From CAUZFZ01 sp963579025 (GTDB lineage Bacteria; Planctomycetota; Planctomycetia; Planctomycetales; Planctomycetaceae), in assembly GCA_963579025.1 (NCBI GenBank), contig CAUZFZ010000214.1, positions 1-14,962 of the forward strand: a stretch of 14,962 nt of DNA, given 5' to 3'. The notes beneath the pieces were generated by a model. It was given only the letters and a program-made list of their open reading frames with translations. It was not told the DNA's origin and did not search any database. Below, piece by piece: positions 8,601 through 14,849 of this stretch (the first letter of the stretch is position 1; the number at the start of each line of letters is the position of its first letter). Both the position numbers and the translations under genes were made by a program.

Positions 8601-9638
8601 ACGCTGAACCTTCTCCAGGACGAGGTAGGCGTTCTTGTCCGAGACAGACGGTTTCCCCGCGAGTAGCTCATAGAGAGTCGCGCCGAGGCTGTAGATGTCG
8701 GCGGCCGTTCCCATTCGGTGCTGGTCGCCGGCAGCCTGTTCCGGCGCCATGTACGCTGGCGTGCCGACTGTACTACCCATCATCGTTTCGCGCATGTCGG
8801 CGGGTTGATGATAAACCGATGAGTCCGGCTGTGAGTTGGTGTCGGCGCTGCCGGTATCTGCTGCAACCTTCGCCAGCCCCCAGTCAACGACGAGCGATTC
8901 GCCGTATTCTCCCAGCATGACATTGCTGGGCTTGATGTCGCGATGAATGACATTTCGGCTGTGCGCGTATTCGATCGCGTTGCAAACATCGATAAAGCGA
9001 TTCAGTAGTTTGCGAAGTTCCAGGCCGGCCTGTCGATTCTCCGAATCGTCCATGTGATGGAAACGCTGAATGGCGTCCCGGAGCGTCTCGCCCTTAATAA
9101 ACCGCATCGCGTAATACGGGCGACCGTCTTCATAATGGCCCAGCCCGTAGACCGGAATAATTCCCGGATGCTCAAGGTTTCCGGTGATCCGAGCCTCACG
9201 CAGAAACCGAGCCTGCTTGTCACGGTCAAACGCATATCGCCCCTGAATTTCTTTCAGTGCAACATGACGTTCGAGTTCGTCATCTTGAGCAACGAAGACC
9301 TCGCCGAGGCCGCCTTTGGCATGGGCGTTCAGGATTCGAAATCGGCTTTCACCCGAGACCCTGGCTCCGCGAACCGGCGTGCCACCACTTTGCTGTGTGG
9401 AAAGTCGCGCGCTGCCAACTCGCTCAGTTCCGGTGCGAGCGCCGGCGGACTCATCGGCCGTTTCCACCGCGGTCTCTGTCAGTTGCGCTTGCGCCCGTAA
9501 GGGCTGAATCCGGGCTTTGAGTCTGTCCGTCAATTCCGGACACTCGGAGCACAACTCCTCAGCAGAAACGTCCTGGCCGTTTGACCAGGATTCCTGCCAG
9601 CGACTCAGCAGAACATCAATCGTTTGTTCGTCGATCAC
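5691..9638 (-). CDS. Transmembrane serine/threonine protein kinase with lectin-like and TPR-type C-terminal regions
   Basis: This 1315-residue Hanks-type kinase probably phosphorylates Ser/Thr in response to an envelope signal. Residues 6-45 (LLSRWQESW...SAEELCSECPEL) match the short N-terminal module I know from planctomycete kinases. The kinase domain spans about 100-394: glycine loop KGGLGEV (108-114), lysine K129 (VALKE), HRDIKPSN (232-239), DWG for DFG (252-254), GTPAYMAPE (292-300) and DIYSLG (314-319). All key catalytic residues are present. A basic stretch (RWVRRHR) precedes one membrane helix (about 421-442). Helices follow (445-565), then a beta-rich domain (about 570-757) resembling a concanavalin-like sandwich, then TPR-like helical pairs (about 765-1075) and a helical tail. 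The start is a GTG with weak GGGAC upstream; it is kept because the family N-terminus begins at once. It is the first gene of a probable three-gene operon with two exported proteins, and the 342-base gap upstream suggests its own promoter. Confidence 0.95.
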   Translation of the reverse strand: MIDEQTIDVLLSRWQESWSNGQDVSAEELCSECPELTDRLKARIQPLRAQAQLTETAVETADESAGARTGTERVGSARLSTQQSGGTPVRGARVSGESRFRILNAHAKGGLGEVFVAQDDELERHVALKEIQGRYAFDRDKQARFLREARITGNLEHPGIIPVYGLGHYEDGRPYYAMRFIKGETLRDAIQRFHHMDDSENRQAGLELRKLLNRFIDVCNAIEYAHSRNVIHRDIKPSNVMLGEYGESLVVDWGLAKVAADTGSADTNSQPDSSVYHQPADMRETMMGSTVGTPAYMAPEQAAGDQHRMGTAADIYSLGATLYELLAGKPSVSDKNAYLVLEKVQRGDFPPPRAVNPSIPQPLEAICLRAMALQPEDRYSSAGALAEDVEHWLGDEPVGAHQESFIERAGRWVRRHRSTTVAGAGALILVGIVSIAAALLVGRARNEESRAWEVAAKSRLFELKLQEKPDWTSNSLTELQQMLGEISEISPEDAQLRQRRLFESFTSDMNSRLKKARFGDDDSKSFDDRLGSFSGVFPDSDSLLADLRLARDSRLRQWNELIDAESLLTSGLDQVFDDTSVIVADGTIRRRETETADDNEHDTVKTRLVCPPGSIELKATFGRNWTEASVIGLVLNLSDSHRYDFLLTVPQFDYRDTSPEDLADLPPAATVLRNLFNKRLQIYILRDGQPLAGTSLSVSDERLRLLARREGGRLSFTVNDRQTIHFEDPFPVTATEPGVFGLYLPEDVELENLQAMHLRTADKPSPVEHGDELFALAQFGDAETEYRRIGNAECQYKRALCLLRVQKTDEAISILKELFGQAPGPKQTPDDAWRLRAGCSLLQHHVEEKAWSEVDGILDELANFYTPEKIALLIPRAQIEMILQYRRREHYGAFLWSAGRNLVDDLKWTIRVEELFNIDPVRRRQTRSRLAGVHVFNLKHDESFVIWKQLLGEIDKDEATLPAERIRVLTLWAYLLKMQGKATEAIEGLDAWLVMEDGEYQHDYLSLLLIRAMCLQSMGDVQKAAENLDQFLDQASKDSVEYVVYSGVCLLRGMLYEDAGDHEAASKVWREGLRRNWPTGVDDADEWRSSNDPGALFSFAFNAVLMSWTGEITEREAELLWDMFIPGSGVISASVKNVARTAVTPALVQGALTNGFKSPLARQAVRDWWDTGWYTHTSLRLLLHPIGEGVRILALSDLVLSEEEQAEIDALLLKEAQTFVDAFHGGVYTDKDLQVFLDLVRGKFQPAAFRRLTEKHPRREFSMWVAMVFGNKFAIDGNEKVARYLFDIVLKDENSHPVAIREVKRKLARMEKPAE

Positions 9639-9980
9639 AGGGCCAGTCCCGACAGGTGTTCATCGTTAGTTGCCTTCGCAGCAACAGTGAACTCGGCCCG
9701 TTCATCTACCGCGTCGCCGTTCGTTCGTCGGAGTCTACGATCCCACGATCACGCGTGCGCCACAAAATACCCGAATGACAGAAAATGACGGCAAACCGGG
9801 TGTACCCGTGATGCTGACTGTCATGGCACAACTTACTGCTCCAGCTGATTCAAGCGGGTACTCGTGCAATGGCCGGTGTTTCGTGACGGGTTGCCAACCT
9901 CGTGCGCATGTGGGGCCGAGTCCCCACGACCGTTTCCACGTGCATCCGTTCGTGTCTGGCAGGGCACTCCAAGTCGCCGG
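9639..9980. other. Intergenic region upstream of the kinase gene
   Basis: These 342 bases lie between the yifB stop and the kinase GTG, both on the minus strand, so they should hold the kinase promoter. I searched the minus strand for sigma-70-like pairs and found only isolated AT-rich hexamers (for example TATTTT at 9769-9764) with no partner at proper spacing. One small hairpin is present (GTGGGG 9910-9915 / CCCCAC 9922-9927). No gene, tRNA or repeat was recognised. Confidence 0.5.
9910..9927 (-). terminator. Weak candidate hairpin 3' of yifB
   Basis: A 6-bp perfect stem with a 6-base loop (GTGGGG-CCGAGT-CCCCAC) lies about 55 bases past the yifB stop. There is no T-run after it on the minus strand, so an intrinsic terminator is only a possibility. 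Confidence 0.2.
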
Positions 9981-11516
9981 CTACTGCCAGTAATTGCGAT
10001 CCAGCGTGCGATAGTTGATCGCTTCGCTGAGGTGCTCGGCCGAAATCGAGTCGCATTCCGCTAGATCGGCGATGGTTCGACCGAGTCGCAGGATTTTGTC
10101 ATGAGCACGCGCGGACAGGCCCATTTCTTCCATCGCCGTCTTCAGCAGTTCTTCGGCGTCGGACGCCAGCTTGCAGTAGCTGCGAATTTGCTTGGGGCTC
10201 ATCTTGCCGTTGACCATCGCCGGCTCGCCTTCGAAGCGCTTGTGCTGGACTTCTCGCGCGACTGCGACGGTCTCGTGCATGTCCACGCTGCCGGTGCCGG
10301 ATTTTGAATCCGACAGTTCACGAAACGGGACGTTTGGCACTTCGACGTGAATATCGATGCGATCCAGCAGCGGCCCGCTGATCCGGCCGATGTAGCGTTC
10401 GATCGCCATGGGCAAGCAGTTGCATTGCCGTCGAGGATCGCCGCGAAATCCGCAGGGACAGGGATTCATCGCAGCGACCAGCATCAGGTTGGCCGGGAAC
10501 GTCACGCTGCCCATGGCCCGGGAAATCGTGACGCAGTTCTCTTCCAGCGGCTGACGCAAGACTTCCAGCGTGCGGCGGTTGAACTCGGGCAATTCGTCCA
10601 GGAACAGGATGCCGTTGTGGGCCAGACTGATTTCTCCGGGAGCCGGCACACTGCCACCGCCGACCAGCCCGGCTTCGCTGATCGTGTGGTGCGGTGATCG
10701 AAACGGTCTCTGCACCATCAAGGCCTGACCTCGGTCGAGTCGGCCGACGGCACTCCAGATTCGCGTGGTTTCGAGGCTCTCTTCCGGATGAAGTTGCGGG
10801 AGGATGGTGGCGATCCGCCGGGCCAGCAGTGTTTTGCCCGTCCCAGGCGACCCGATCATCAGCAGATGATGGGTTCCAGCCGCGGCTACCGTAACTGCCC
10901 GCTTAGCGTTCTCCTGCCCTTTGACATCTGCATAGTCGATGTCGTACCGGCCGAGCTCTTTGACGGCGGTGCCCCATGCGAAAATCACCGGGTCAATCTT
11001 CAGTTCTTCGGTGAAGAAGCCAACCGCTTCGGTCAGACTGCCGACCGGGATCACGTCGATACCTTCCACCACAGCCGATTCGCGGCCGTTTTCAATCGGC
11101 ACGACGATTCCCTGCAGGCCCTGTTCCCGCGCGGCAATCGCCATCGAAAGCACACCCTTGATCGGTCTCAGCTTACCTTCCAGCGCCAGTTCACCGACGA
11201 CGGCGAAACGTTTGAAGAGGTCCGAGTCAAACTGCCCGCTGGCCGCGAGGATGCCCAGTGCGATCGGCAGATCAAATGATGCTGCGTCTTTCGGCAGGTC
11301 GGCCGGCGACAGATTGATGACGATGCGATCCTGAGGTCGCTGATATCCGCTGTTGACCAGCGCCCGCTCAATGCGATGGACGCTCTCCTTGACGGCGGCT
11401 TCCGCCAGTCCGACCAGAGTGGTGCGGGGCATCGCCGCAGGCGAAATGTCGACTTCCACTTCGACCGGCTTCGCCTCGATTCCCAGCAGTGAAAATGTCG
11501 AGAGACTCGCCAGCAT
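9981..11516 (-). CDS. YifB/ComM-family AAA+ ATPase (Mg-chelatase-like)
   Basis: YifB/ComM proteins are hexameric AAA+ ATPases related to magnesium chelatase subunit I. ComM is described as a branch-migration helicase aiding integration of incoming DNA in natural transformation, but the family is widespread and its role in this organism is unknown. All parts are present in 511 residues. An S5-like N-terminal domain (about 1-165) contains the family start MLASLSTFSLLGIEA and INLSPADLPKDAASFDLPIA (67-86). The AAA+ core has Walker A GSPGTGKT (222-229), Walker B ILFLDE (303-308), the NPCPCG sensor region (351-356) and LLDRIDIH (383-390). A C-terminal lid domain ends in YRTLDRNYWQ. Four Cys (353, 355, 365, 367) form the CxC...CxC pair typical of the family, perhaps binding a metal. 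The ATG at 11514-11516 fits the family start; only a weak GGGATC lies upstream. The gene diverges from the small zinc-finger-like gene. Confidence 0.95.
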   Translation of the reverse strand: MLASLSTFSLLGIEAKPVEVEVDISPAAMPRTTLVGLAEAAVKESVHRIERALVNSGYQRPQDRIVINLSPADLPKDAASFDLPIALGILAASGQFDSDLFKRFAVVGELALEGKLRPIKGVLSMAIAAREQGLQGIVVPIENGRESAVVEGIDVIPVGSLTEAVGFFTEELKIDPVIFAWGTAVKELGRYDIDYADVKGQENAKRAVTVAAAGTHHLLMIGSPGTGKTLLARRIATILPQLHPEESLETTRIWSAVGRLDRGQALMVQRPFRSPHHTISEAGLVGGGSVPAPGEISLAHNGILFLDELPEFNRRTLEVLRQPLEENCVTISRAMGSVTFPANLMLVAAMNPCPCGFRGDPRRQCNCLPMAIERYIGRISGPLLDRIDIHVEVPNVPFRELSDSKSGTGSVDMHETVAVAREVQHKRFEGEPAMVNGKMSPKQIRSYCKLASDAEELLKTAMEEMGLSARAHDKILRLGRTIADLAECDSISAEHLSEAINYRTLDRNYWQ

Positions 11517-11806
11517 GTGAAAGTGATCCCGTCTGCGGCCCGGCCCGGATCAGACAGACGGACAGGCGCGGCGTTGTCAGAGCCGTGCATGCGTCCGGCT
11601 GCGTTGGAATTGCGGGACAAGCTAAACATGCGTTTGACGTGACTTCAAGTGGTGAACAGGAACTGGTGATCTATGTGACCGATGTTCCGTTCGACCCGCG
11701 GCCTCCGCTTACGTCGGTGGTCTCGTTCGGTACGATGTCCGTTCTACTGCAGTTGCTCCTCGACTGAGTGGCTGTGCTTCTGTCCCAGATGTCGCACGAT
11801 CCAGCC
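11517..11806. other. Divergent intergenic region between yifB and the small zinc-finger-like gene
   Basis: About 290 bases should carry promoters in both directions. A TTGACG hexamer sits at 11634-11639 on the plus strand, but nothing near TATAAT follows at 16-18 bases, so I do not call a promoter. A plus-strand frame through this region (11489-11767) starts inside yifB and its translation resembles nothing; I treat it as chance. Confidence 0.45.
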
Positions 11807-12223
11807 ATGAGCACGTCGTTTTCTGACGATGAACTACTCGCATTCCTCGATGAACAGCTTCCCGTCGAGCGAGCCAGTACGCTGGAAGAGTCCCTGCGCG
11901 ACTCAACAGAAATGCGAGAGCGGCTGGTCGAACTGATCCAGCGTCGGGATCAGGGCGGCCACACCGTCGGAGAAATCTGGCGACGGCATCGGCTGAGCTG
12001 CCCGAATCGAACGGCGCTGGGCAGTTATCTGCTCGGAGCGCTGGACGACGATGTGCTGAGCTACATCGAGTTCCATCTCGAGACAATCGGCTGCCGACTG
12101 TGCAATGCCGTTGCCTCAGAGTTGAAAGAGTCGCAGGAGTCACGTCCGGAAAAGTCTCAGCAACGACGGCGTCGCTATTTCGAATCGTCCGCCGGCCTGC
12201 TCCGCACCGATGCGGACGACTAA
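11807..12223 (+). CDS. Small zinc-finger/anti-sigma-like protein (138 aa)
   Basis: From the ATG at 11807 the product is 138 residues. It opens with SDDELLAFLDEQLPVERAST (5-24), which resembles the helical start of zinc-binding anti-sigma proteins. GEIWRRHRLSCP (55-66) and GSYLLGALDDDVLSYIEFHL (72-91) follow, then GCRLC (95-99). H90, C96 and C99 make an H-x5-C-x2-C pattern, close to but longer than the H-x3-C-x2-C of classical zinc anti-sigma factors, with an extra Cys at 65. The C-terminus is basic and polar with no membrane helix, so the protein is probably cytoplasmic. I recall similar proteins as a conserved planctomycete type, but no sigma-factor gene lies beside it here. In-frame starts also exist at 11768 (GTG) and 11789 (ATG); none has a good ribosome binding site, and I chose the one closest to the conserved part. 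It converges with the transporter gene, 19 bases apart. Function is unknown; sigma or partner binding is inference. Confidence 0.72.
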   Translation: MSTSFSDDELLAFLDEQLPVERASTLEESLRDSTEMRERLVELIQRRDQGGHTVGEIWRRHRLSCPNRTALGSYLLGALDDDVLSYIEFHLETIGCRLCNAVASELKESQESRPEKSQQRRRRYFESSAGLLRTDADD

Positions 12224-12242
12224 TGGTGTGTCTGTCCGCTCA

Positions 12243-13985
12243 TCACGACAGCAGCTTGCTGTACACGCCCCATGCTCCGGAAATCAGCATGCCGATTGCC
12301 GAGAGGATCAGACAGGCATCCCAGAACTTGCCGGGCTTGAGTCGCTCGTCCGTCAGCTTGAAGCGGAAGTAGAGAGCCGCAACGCCCAGCATCGGCAGCA
12401 TGACCGCCTGCATGAATCCGCCCAGCAGCACCAGCGTCACTGGGTTGAATCCCAGACAAAAGATCGACATCGAAATCAGTGGGAAGATCGCCGACAGGAT
12501 CATGACCGACCGATCGTGCGTCGTCGGATTCCCTGGCTTCATCAGGCCGTACACTTTGAATGCGTCCGTATAGACGCGAGCGAACATGGCGTTCGCGACA
12601 AGGTACGTTGAATACAGCACCGCGATCGCTCCAATCAGGAACAGCCACTTGGCGTATTCGCCGAAGACGGGCACGTACTGTTCGGCCAGCGTGCTGACCA
12701 TACGCATGCCTTCCGGGTCGAGTCCCTGCCGGTACATCACCGCAACGCCCATCACAAAGAACGCCAGCGTGGCGACGGTGTAGATGATCATCGAGAAGTA
12801 CGCGTCGTACTTCATGACACGGATCCAGCCGTTCGCCCGCACGTACCACGCGTCGTCGCGTTTCCCCTGTCCCGTGTACTTTGCGTAGCCCTTCTCCAGG
12901 CACCAGTAGGGGTAGCCGATCAATTCCGAGGCACCGACACCGATGATCCCGAACGTCGCCAGAGCAGTGGCGACCGGTCTTGAGATCTTCCAGCCCGTCA
13001 GACCCGGCGGAGCGACACCAGCTTCCGGTAAACCGGGGAACAGTCCGCCTATAAATTCGCTTGCCGTGAGCGCGAACTCAGGCTTCAACTGCAAAGAAAT
13101 GACGTTGCCGATTGTGACAATCGTGAATCCCACGACCAGCACCGTCGAAACATTCTGCAGCATGCTGTAGCGGCCGCGGACCAGGAGAATGATCGTCATC
13201 AGGGTGACGGCGACGGCCCAGTATTTGTCATCCTTCGTGGTCGGCTTGAGCACACTGTTGACGGCCGTCTTCGCACCCTTGACGGCGCCAGAGTCTTCAG
13301 CGCCTTCCGCCTCGATCAGCGTGCGAACCAAGGCTACGATTTCGTCGCTTTTCCCAGTCTCGAACGTATCGAGTTTCGCGAGCCGGTCGGACACGACCTG
13401 CTGGCTCCGTTCCACGCGCCCACGCTGCTCATCGGAAAGTCCGGCCAATGCGGAACCGCCACTCGCCGCATCGTCGGACCAGGCGATGTACCGTTTCAGC
13501 TCCGTTTCGGCCGGAATGCGAACGGCCGAGACGTAATCGCCTTCGATCGGAACGGCCATGGCTAGCGCCTGACCGACTCCACCGACGATGCCGCCCAGTT
13601 GCCCAAATCCGACGCACATCATGATCAGCCAGTACCACACGATCCAATTCACGATCAGCCGTGGCCCTGGCACTCGATTCAGTGCTGACAGCGTCGTTTC
13701 ACCGTTTCCAATGCTGTACCGCCCGAATTCGATCTGGACGAAGACCTTGATCAGGCACCCGACAATAATCAGCCACAACAGCGCGATCCCGGCCTGAGCA
13801 CCGGTCTTCGTGGTCGCAATCAGCTCCCCCGAACCCACGATGCTGGCCGCAATGATCAGGCCAGGGCCGAGTTGTCGGGCGATGCCGCCGGGTGTCGTGG
13901 GTGCTTCCATTGTCCCGTCATCTCCGCCGGGAGAGTCGCCGACGGCAGTCGCTGTAACGGGATCACTGGCGTTCGTGTCGGCCAT
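12243..13985 (-). CDS. Nramp-family-like transporter lacking the canonical metal-binding motifs
   Basis: This 580-residue integral membrane protein has about 11 hydrophobic segments and Nramp-like features in order. GPGLIIAASIVGSGELIATT (40-59) lies in TM1 and FGIIGVGASELIGYPYWCLE (345-364) in the TM6 position. Further helices follow (about 395-418, 445-470, 495-515, 518-541, 555-577). Canonical Nramps bind Mn2+ or Fe2+ through DPGN in TM1 and a Met-Pro-His motif in TM6. Here these are replaced by GSGE (51-54) and GASE (351-354), so the substrate may differ. A hydrophilic, mostly helical insertion of about 110 residues (148-255) separates two membrane segments. I start at the ATG at 13983-13985 because GAGAAAG lies about 9 bases upstream and the N-terminus is polar. 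A TTG 81 bases further upstream (to 14066) is open but less likely. The gene diverges from ispF and converges with the zinc-finger-like gene. The family assignment is fairly sure, the substrate unknown. Confidence 0.88.
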   Translation of the reverse strand: MADTNASDPVTATAVGDSPGGDDGTMEAPTTPGGIARQLGPGLIIAASIVGSGELIATTKTGAQAGIALLWLIIVGCLIKVFVQIEFGRYSIGNGETTLSALNRVPGPRLIVNWIVWYWLIMMCVGFGQLGGIVGGVGQALAMAVPIEGDYVSAVRIPAETELKRYIAWSDDAASGGSALAGLSDEQRGRVERSQQVVSDRLAKLDTFETGKSDEIVALVRTLIEAEGAEDSGAVKGAKTAVNSVLKPTTKDDKYWAVAVTLMTIILLVRGRYSMLQNVSTVLVVGFTIVTIGNVISLQLKPEFALTASEFIGGLFPGLPEAGVAPPGLTGWKISRPVATALATFGIIGVGASELIGYPYWCLEKGYAKYTGQGKRDDAWYVRANGWIRVMKYDAYFSMIIYTVATLAFFVMGVAVMYRQGLDPEGMRMVSTLAEQYVPVFGEYAKWLFLIGAIAVLYSTYLVANAMFARVYTDAFKVYGLMKPGNPTTHDRSVMILSAIFPLISMSIFCLGFNPVTLVLLGGFMQAVMLPMLGVAALYFRFKLTDERLKPGKFWDACLILSAIGMLISGAWGVYSKLLS

Positions 13986-14090
13986 GCGGGCTGCTTTCTC
14001 GGTAGTTTCGGCAAAGATGGATTGGATGAATGACCTATCCTGGGAGCTGTCGTGCCAGCGCCGCAAGCGATGAGGTCGTGGCAGGTCACG

Positions 14091-14119
14091 TTGTCACTGT
14101 GTCGGGGCAGGCCTATGAT
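14091..14119 (+). promoter_or_regulatory. Sigma-70-like promoter for ispF
   Basis: A TTGTCA at 14091-14096 and a TATGAT at 14114-14119 are separated by exactly 17 bases. Each differs from the consensus hexamer by one base. Transcription would begin near 14126, giving a leader of about 68 bases before the ispF ATG. It lies in the 208-base divergent gap with the transporter gene and is the best promoter match I found in the window. Confidence 0.6.
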
Positions 14120-14193
14120 CCGCGTGGCTGCGGCAGGGAGGTCGCTTGTGTGACTCTTCGAGCTGTCGGACACACCATCAAACGGCTGCGAAG

Positions 14194-14685
14194 ATGACGC
14201 TTCCCCCGGTTCGAATCGGACTCGGACACGACACTCACCGACTTGGCCCCAACCGGCCGCTGGTTCTCGGTGGAGTTCCGATTCCGTTCTCTCTGGGGCT
14301 CGTCGGGCACAGCGATGCCGATGTCCTGCTGCATGCCATCACGGACGGATTGCTGGGAGCACTCGCTCTGGGTGATATCGGCGAGTGGTTTCCGAACACA
14401 GACCCGCAGTGGAAAGACGCGGATTCGGCGGTCTTTGCCAGCGAAGCCGCCAACGCCGTACGTCAGCGGGGCTGGCAGATCGGAAACCTCGACTGCACGG
14501 TGTTTGCTCAGGAACCGAAGCTCTCGGAGTTCAAGCAACAGATGGCCGAACGGATTGCCGAACTGCTGCAGACTGATCCAGCGAACGTCAGCGTGAAAGC
14601 CAAGACCGGCGAACACGTCGGCCCGATCGGTCGCGGCGAAGCGATCTCCGCAGAAGCCATCGTATTGCTGGTCCAGGAGTCGTAA
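14194..14685 (+). CDS. ispF: 2-C-methyl-D-erythritol 2,4-cyclodiphosphate synthase
   Basis: IspF converts CDP-methylerythritol 2-phosphate to methylerythritol 2,4-cyclodiphosphate with release of CMP, the fifth step of the MEP isoprenoid pathway. It works as a cytoplasmic trimer with a metal site between subunits. From the ATG at 14194 the product is 163 residues, the normal size. Visible signatures are IGLGHDTHRL with the D-x-H metal ligands (D11, H13), GHSDADVLLHAITDGLLGAL (41-60) with the third ligand His, GDIGEWFPNTD (63-73), CTVFAQEPKL (99-108) and VKAKTGEHVGPIGRGEAISA near the C-terminus. The KAKTGE form differs from the KATTTE of E. coli but keeps the Thr and Glu expected in the active site. 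An in-frame TTG at 14146 would add 16 residues unlike the family. The gene stands alone, not fused to ispD, with a good promoter upstream and hairpin repeats downstream. Confidence 0.97.
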   Translation: MTLPPVRIGLGHDTHRLGPNRPLVLGGVPIPFSLGLVGHSDADVLLHAITDGLLGALALGDIGEWFPNTDPQWKDADSAVFASEAANAVRQRGWQIGNLDCTVFAQEPKLSEFKQQMAERIAELLQTDPANVSVKAKTGEHVGPIGRGEAISAEAIVLLVQES

Positions 14686-14733
14686 GTGAAACTCTTTTCG
14701 TTTAGTCGTGAGCGGGAGGCGGCCAGCCCCTAA

Positions 14734-14756
14734 CCCTCTCCCCCCTGGGGAGAGGG
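14734..14756. repeat. Hairpin repeat module 1, copy B
   Basis: A perfect 10-bp stem, CCCTCTCCCC (14734-14743) / GGGGAGAGGG (14747-14756), has a 3-base loop. Read on the minus strand, the surrounding 14721-14760 resembles module 1 of copy A, sharing AGTCCCCTCTCCCC and GGGTTAGGG. It begins 49 bases past the ispF stop and could serve as a transcript-end hairpin, followed after a few bases by CTTTT (14759-14763). Confidence 0.85.
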
Positions 14757-14763
14757 GACTTTT

Positions 14764-14776
14764 CCCCCTTTGGGGG
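14764..14776. repeat. Small hairpin between the two repeat modules
   Basis: CCCCC-TTT-GGGGG forms a 5-bp stem with a 3-base loop between the two larger hairpins of copy B. Copy A has no matching small hairpin between its modules. Confidence 0.5.
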
Positions 14777-14787
14777 AGCGGACTGTT

Positions 14788-14834
14788 CCTTCTCCCCCGT
14801 GGGGGAGAAGGCGGCCGAAGGCCGGATGAGGGGG
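14788..14834 (-). repeat. Hairpin repeat module 2, copy B
   Basis: An 11-bp perfect stem CCTTCTCCCCC (14788-14798) / GGGGGAGAAGG (14801-14811) with a 2-base loop is followed by GGCC-GAA-GGCC (14813-14823) and GGATGAGGGGG (14824-14834). This is the reverse complement of the unit at 1840-1887 with only a few changes. Conservation of both arms and of the flanking CCTCATCC segment between copies nearly 13 kb apart shows a true repeat family. Confidence 0.88.
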
Positions 14835-14849
14835 CAGTGCGGCAGCCCA

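Noticed and set aside
8880..8890. DWG instead of DFG in the kinase
   Set aside because: The metal-binding Asp and the Gly are present, and DWG is common in planctomycete Hanks-type kinases, so it does not mark a pseudokinase.
11634..11662. TTGACG hexamer as a promoter for the zinc-finger-like gene
   Set aside because: No -10-like hexamer follows at 16-18 bases, so a single hexamer match is not enough.
11489..11767. Plus-strand frame of 92 codons upstream of the zinc-finger-like gene
   Set aside because: It begins inside yifB, has no ribosome binding site and no family resemblance, and ends one base before the next possible GTG start. It is most likely chance.
14620..14685. Unusual KAKTGE in place of KATTTE in IspF
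   Set aside because: A KAKT-type variant is known to me from other IspF proteins, including plant ones, and the expected Thr and Glu are kept, so this is normal family variation.
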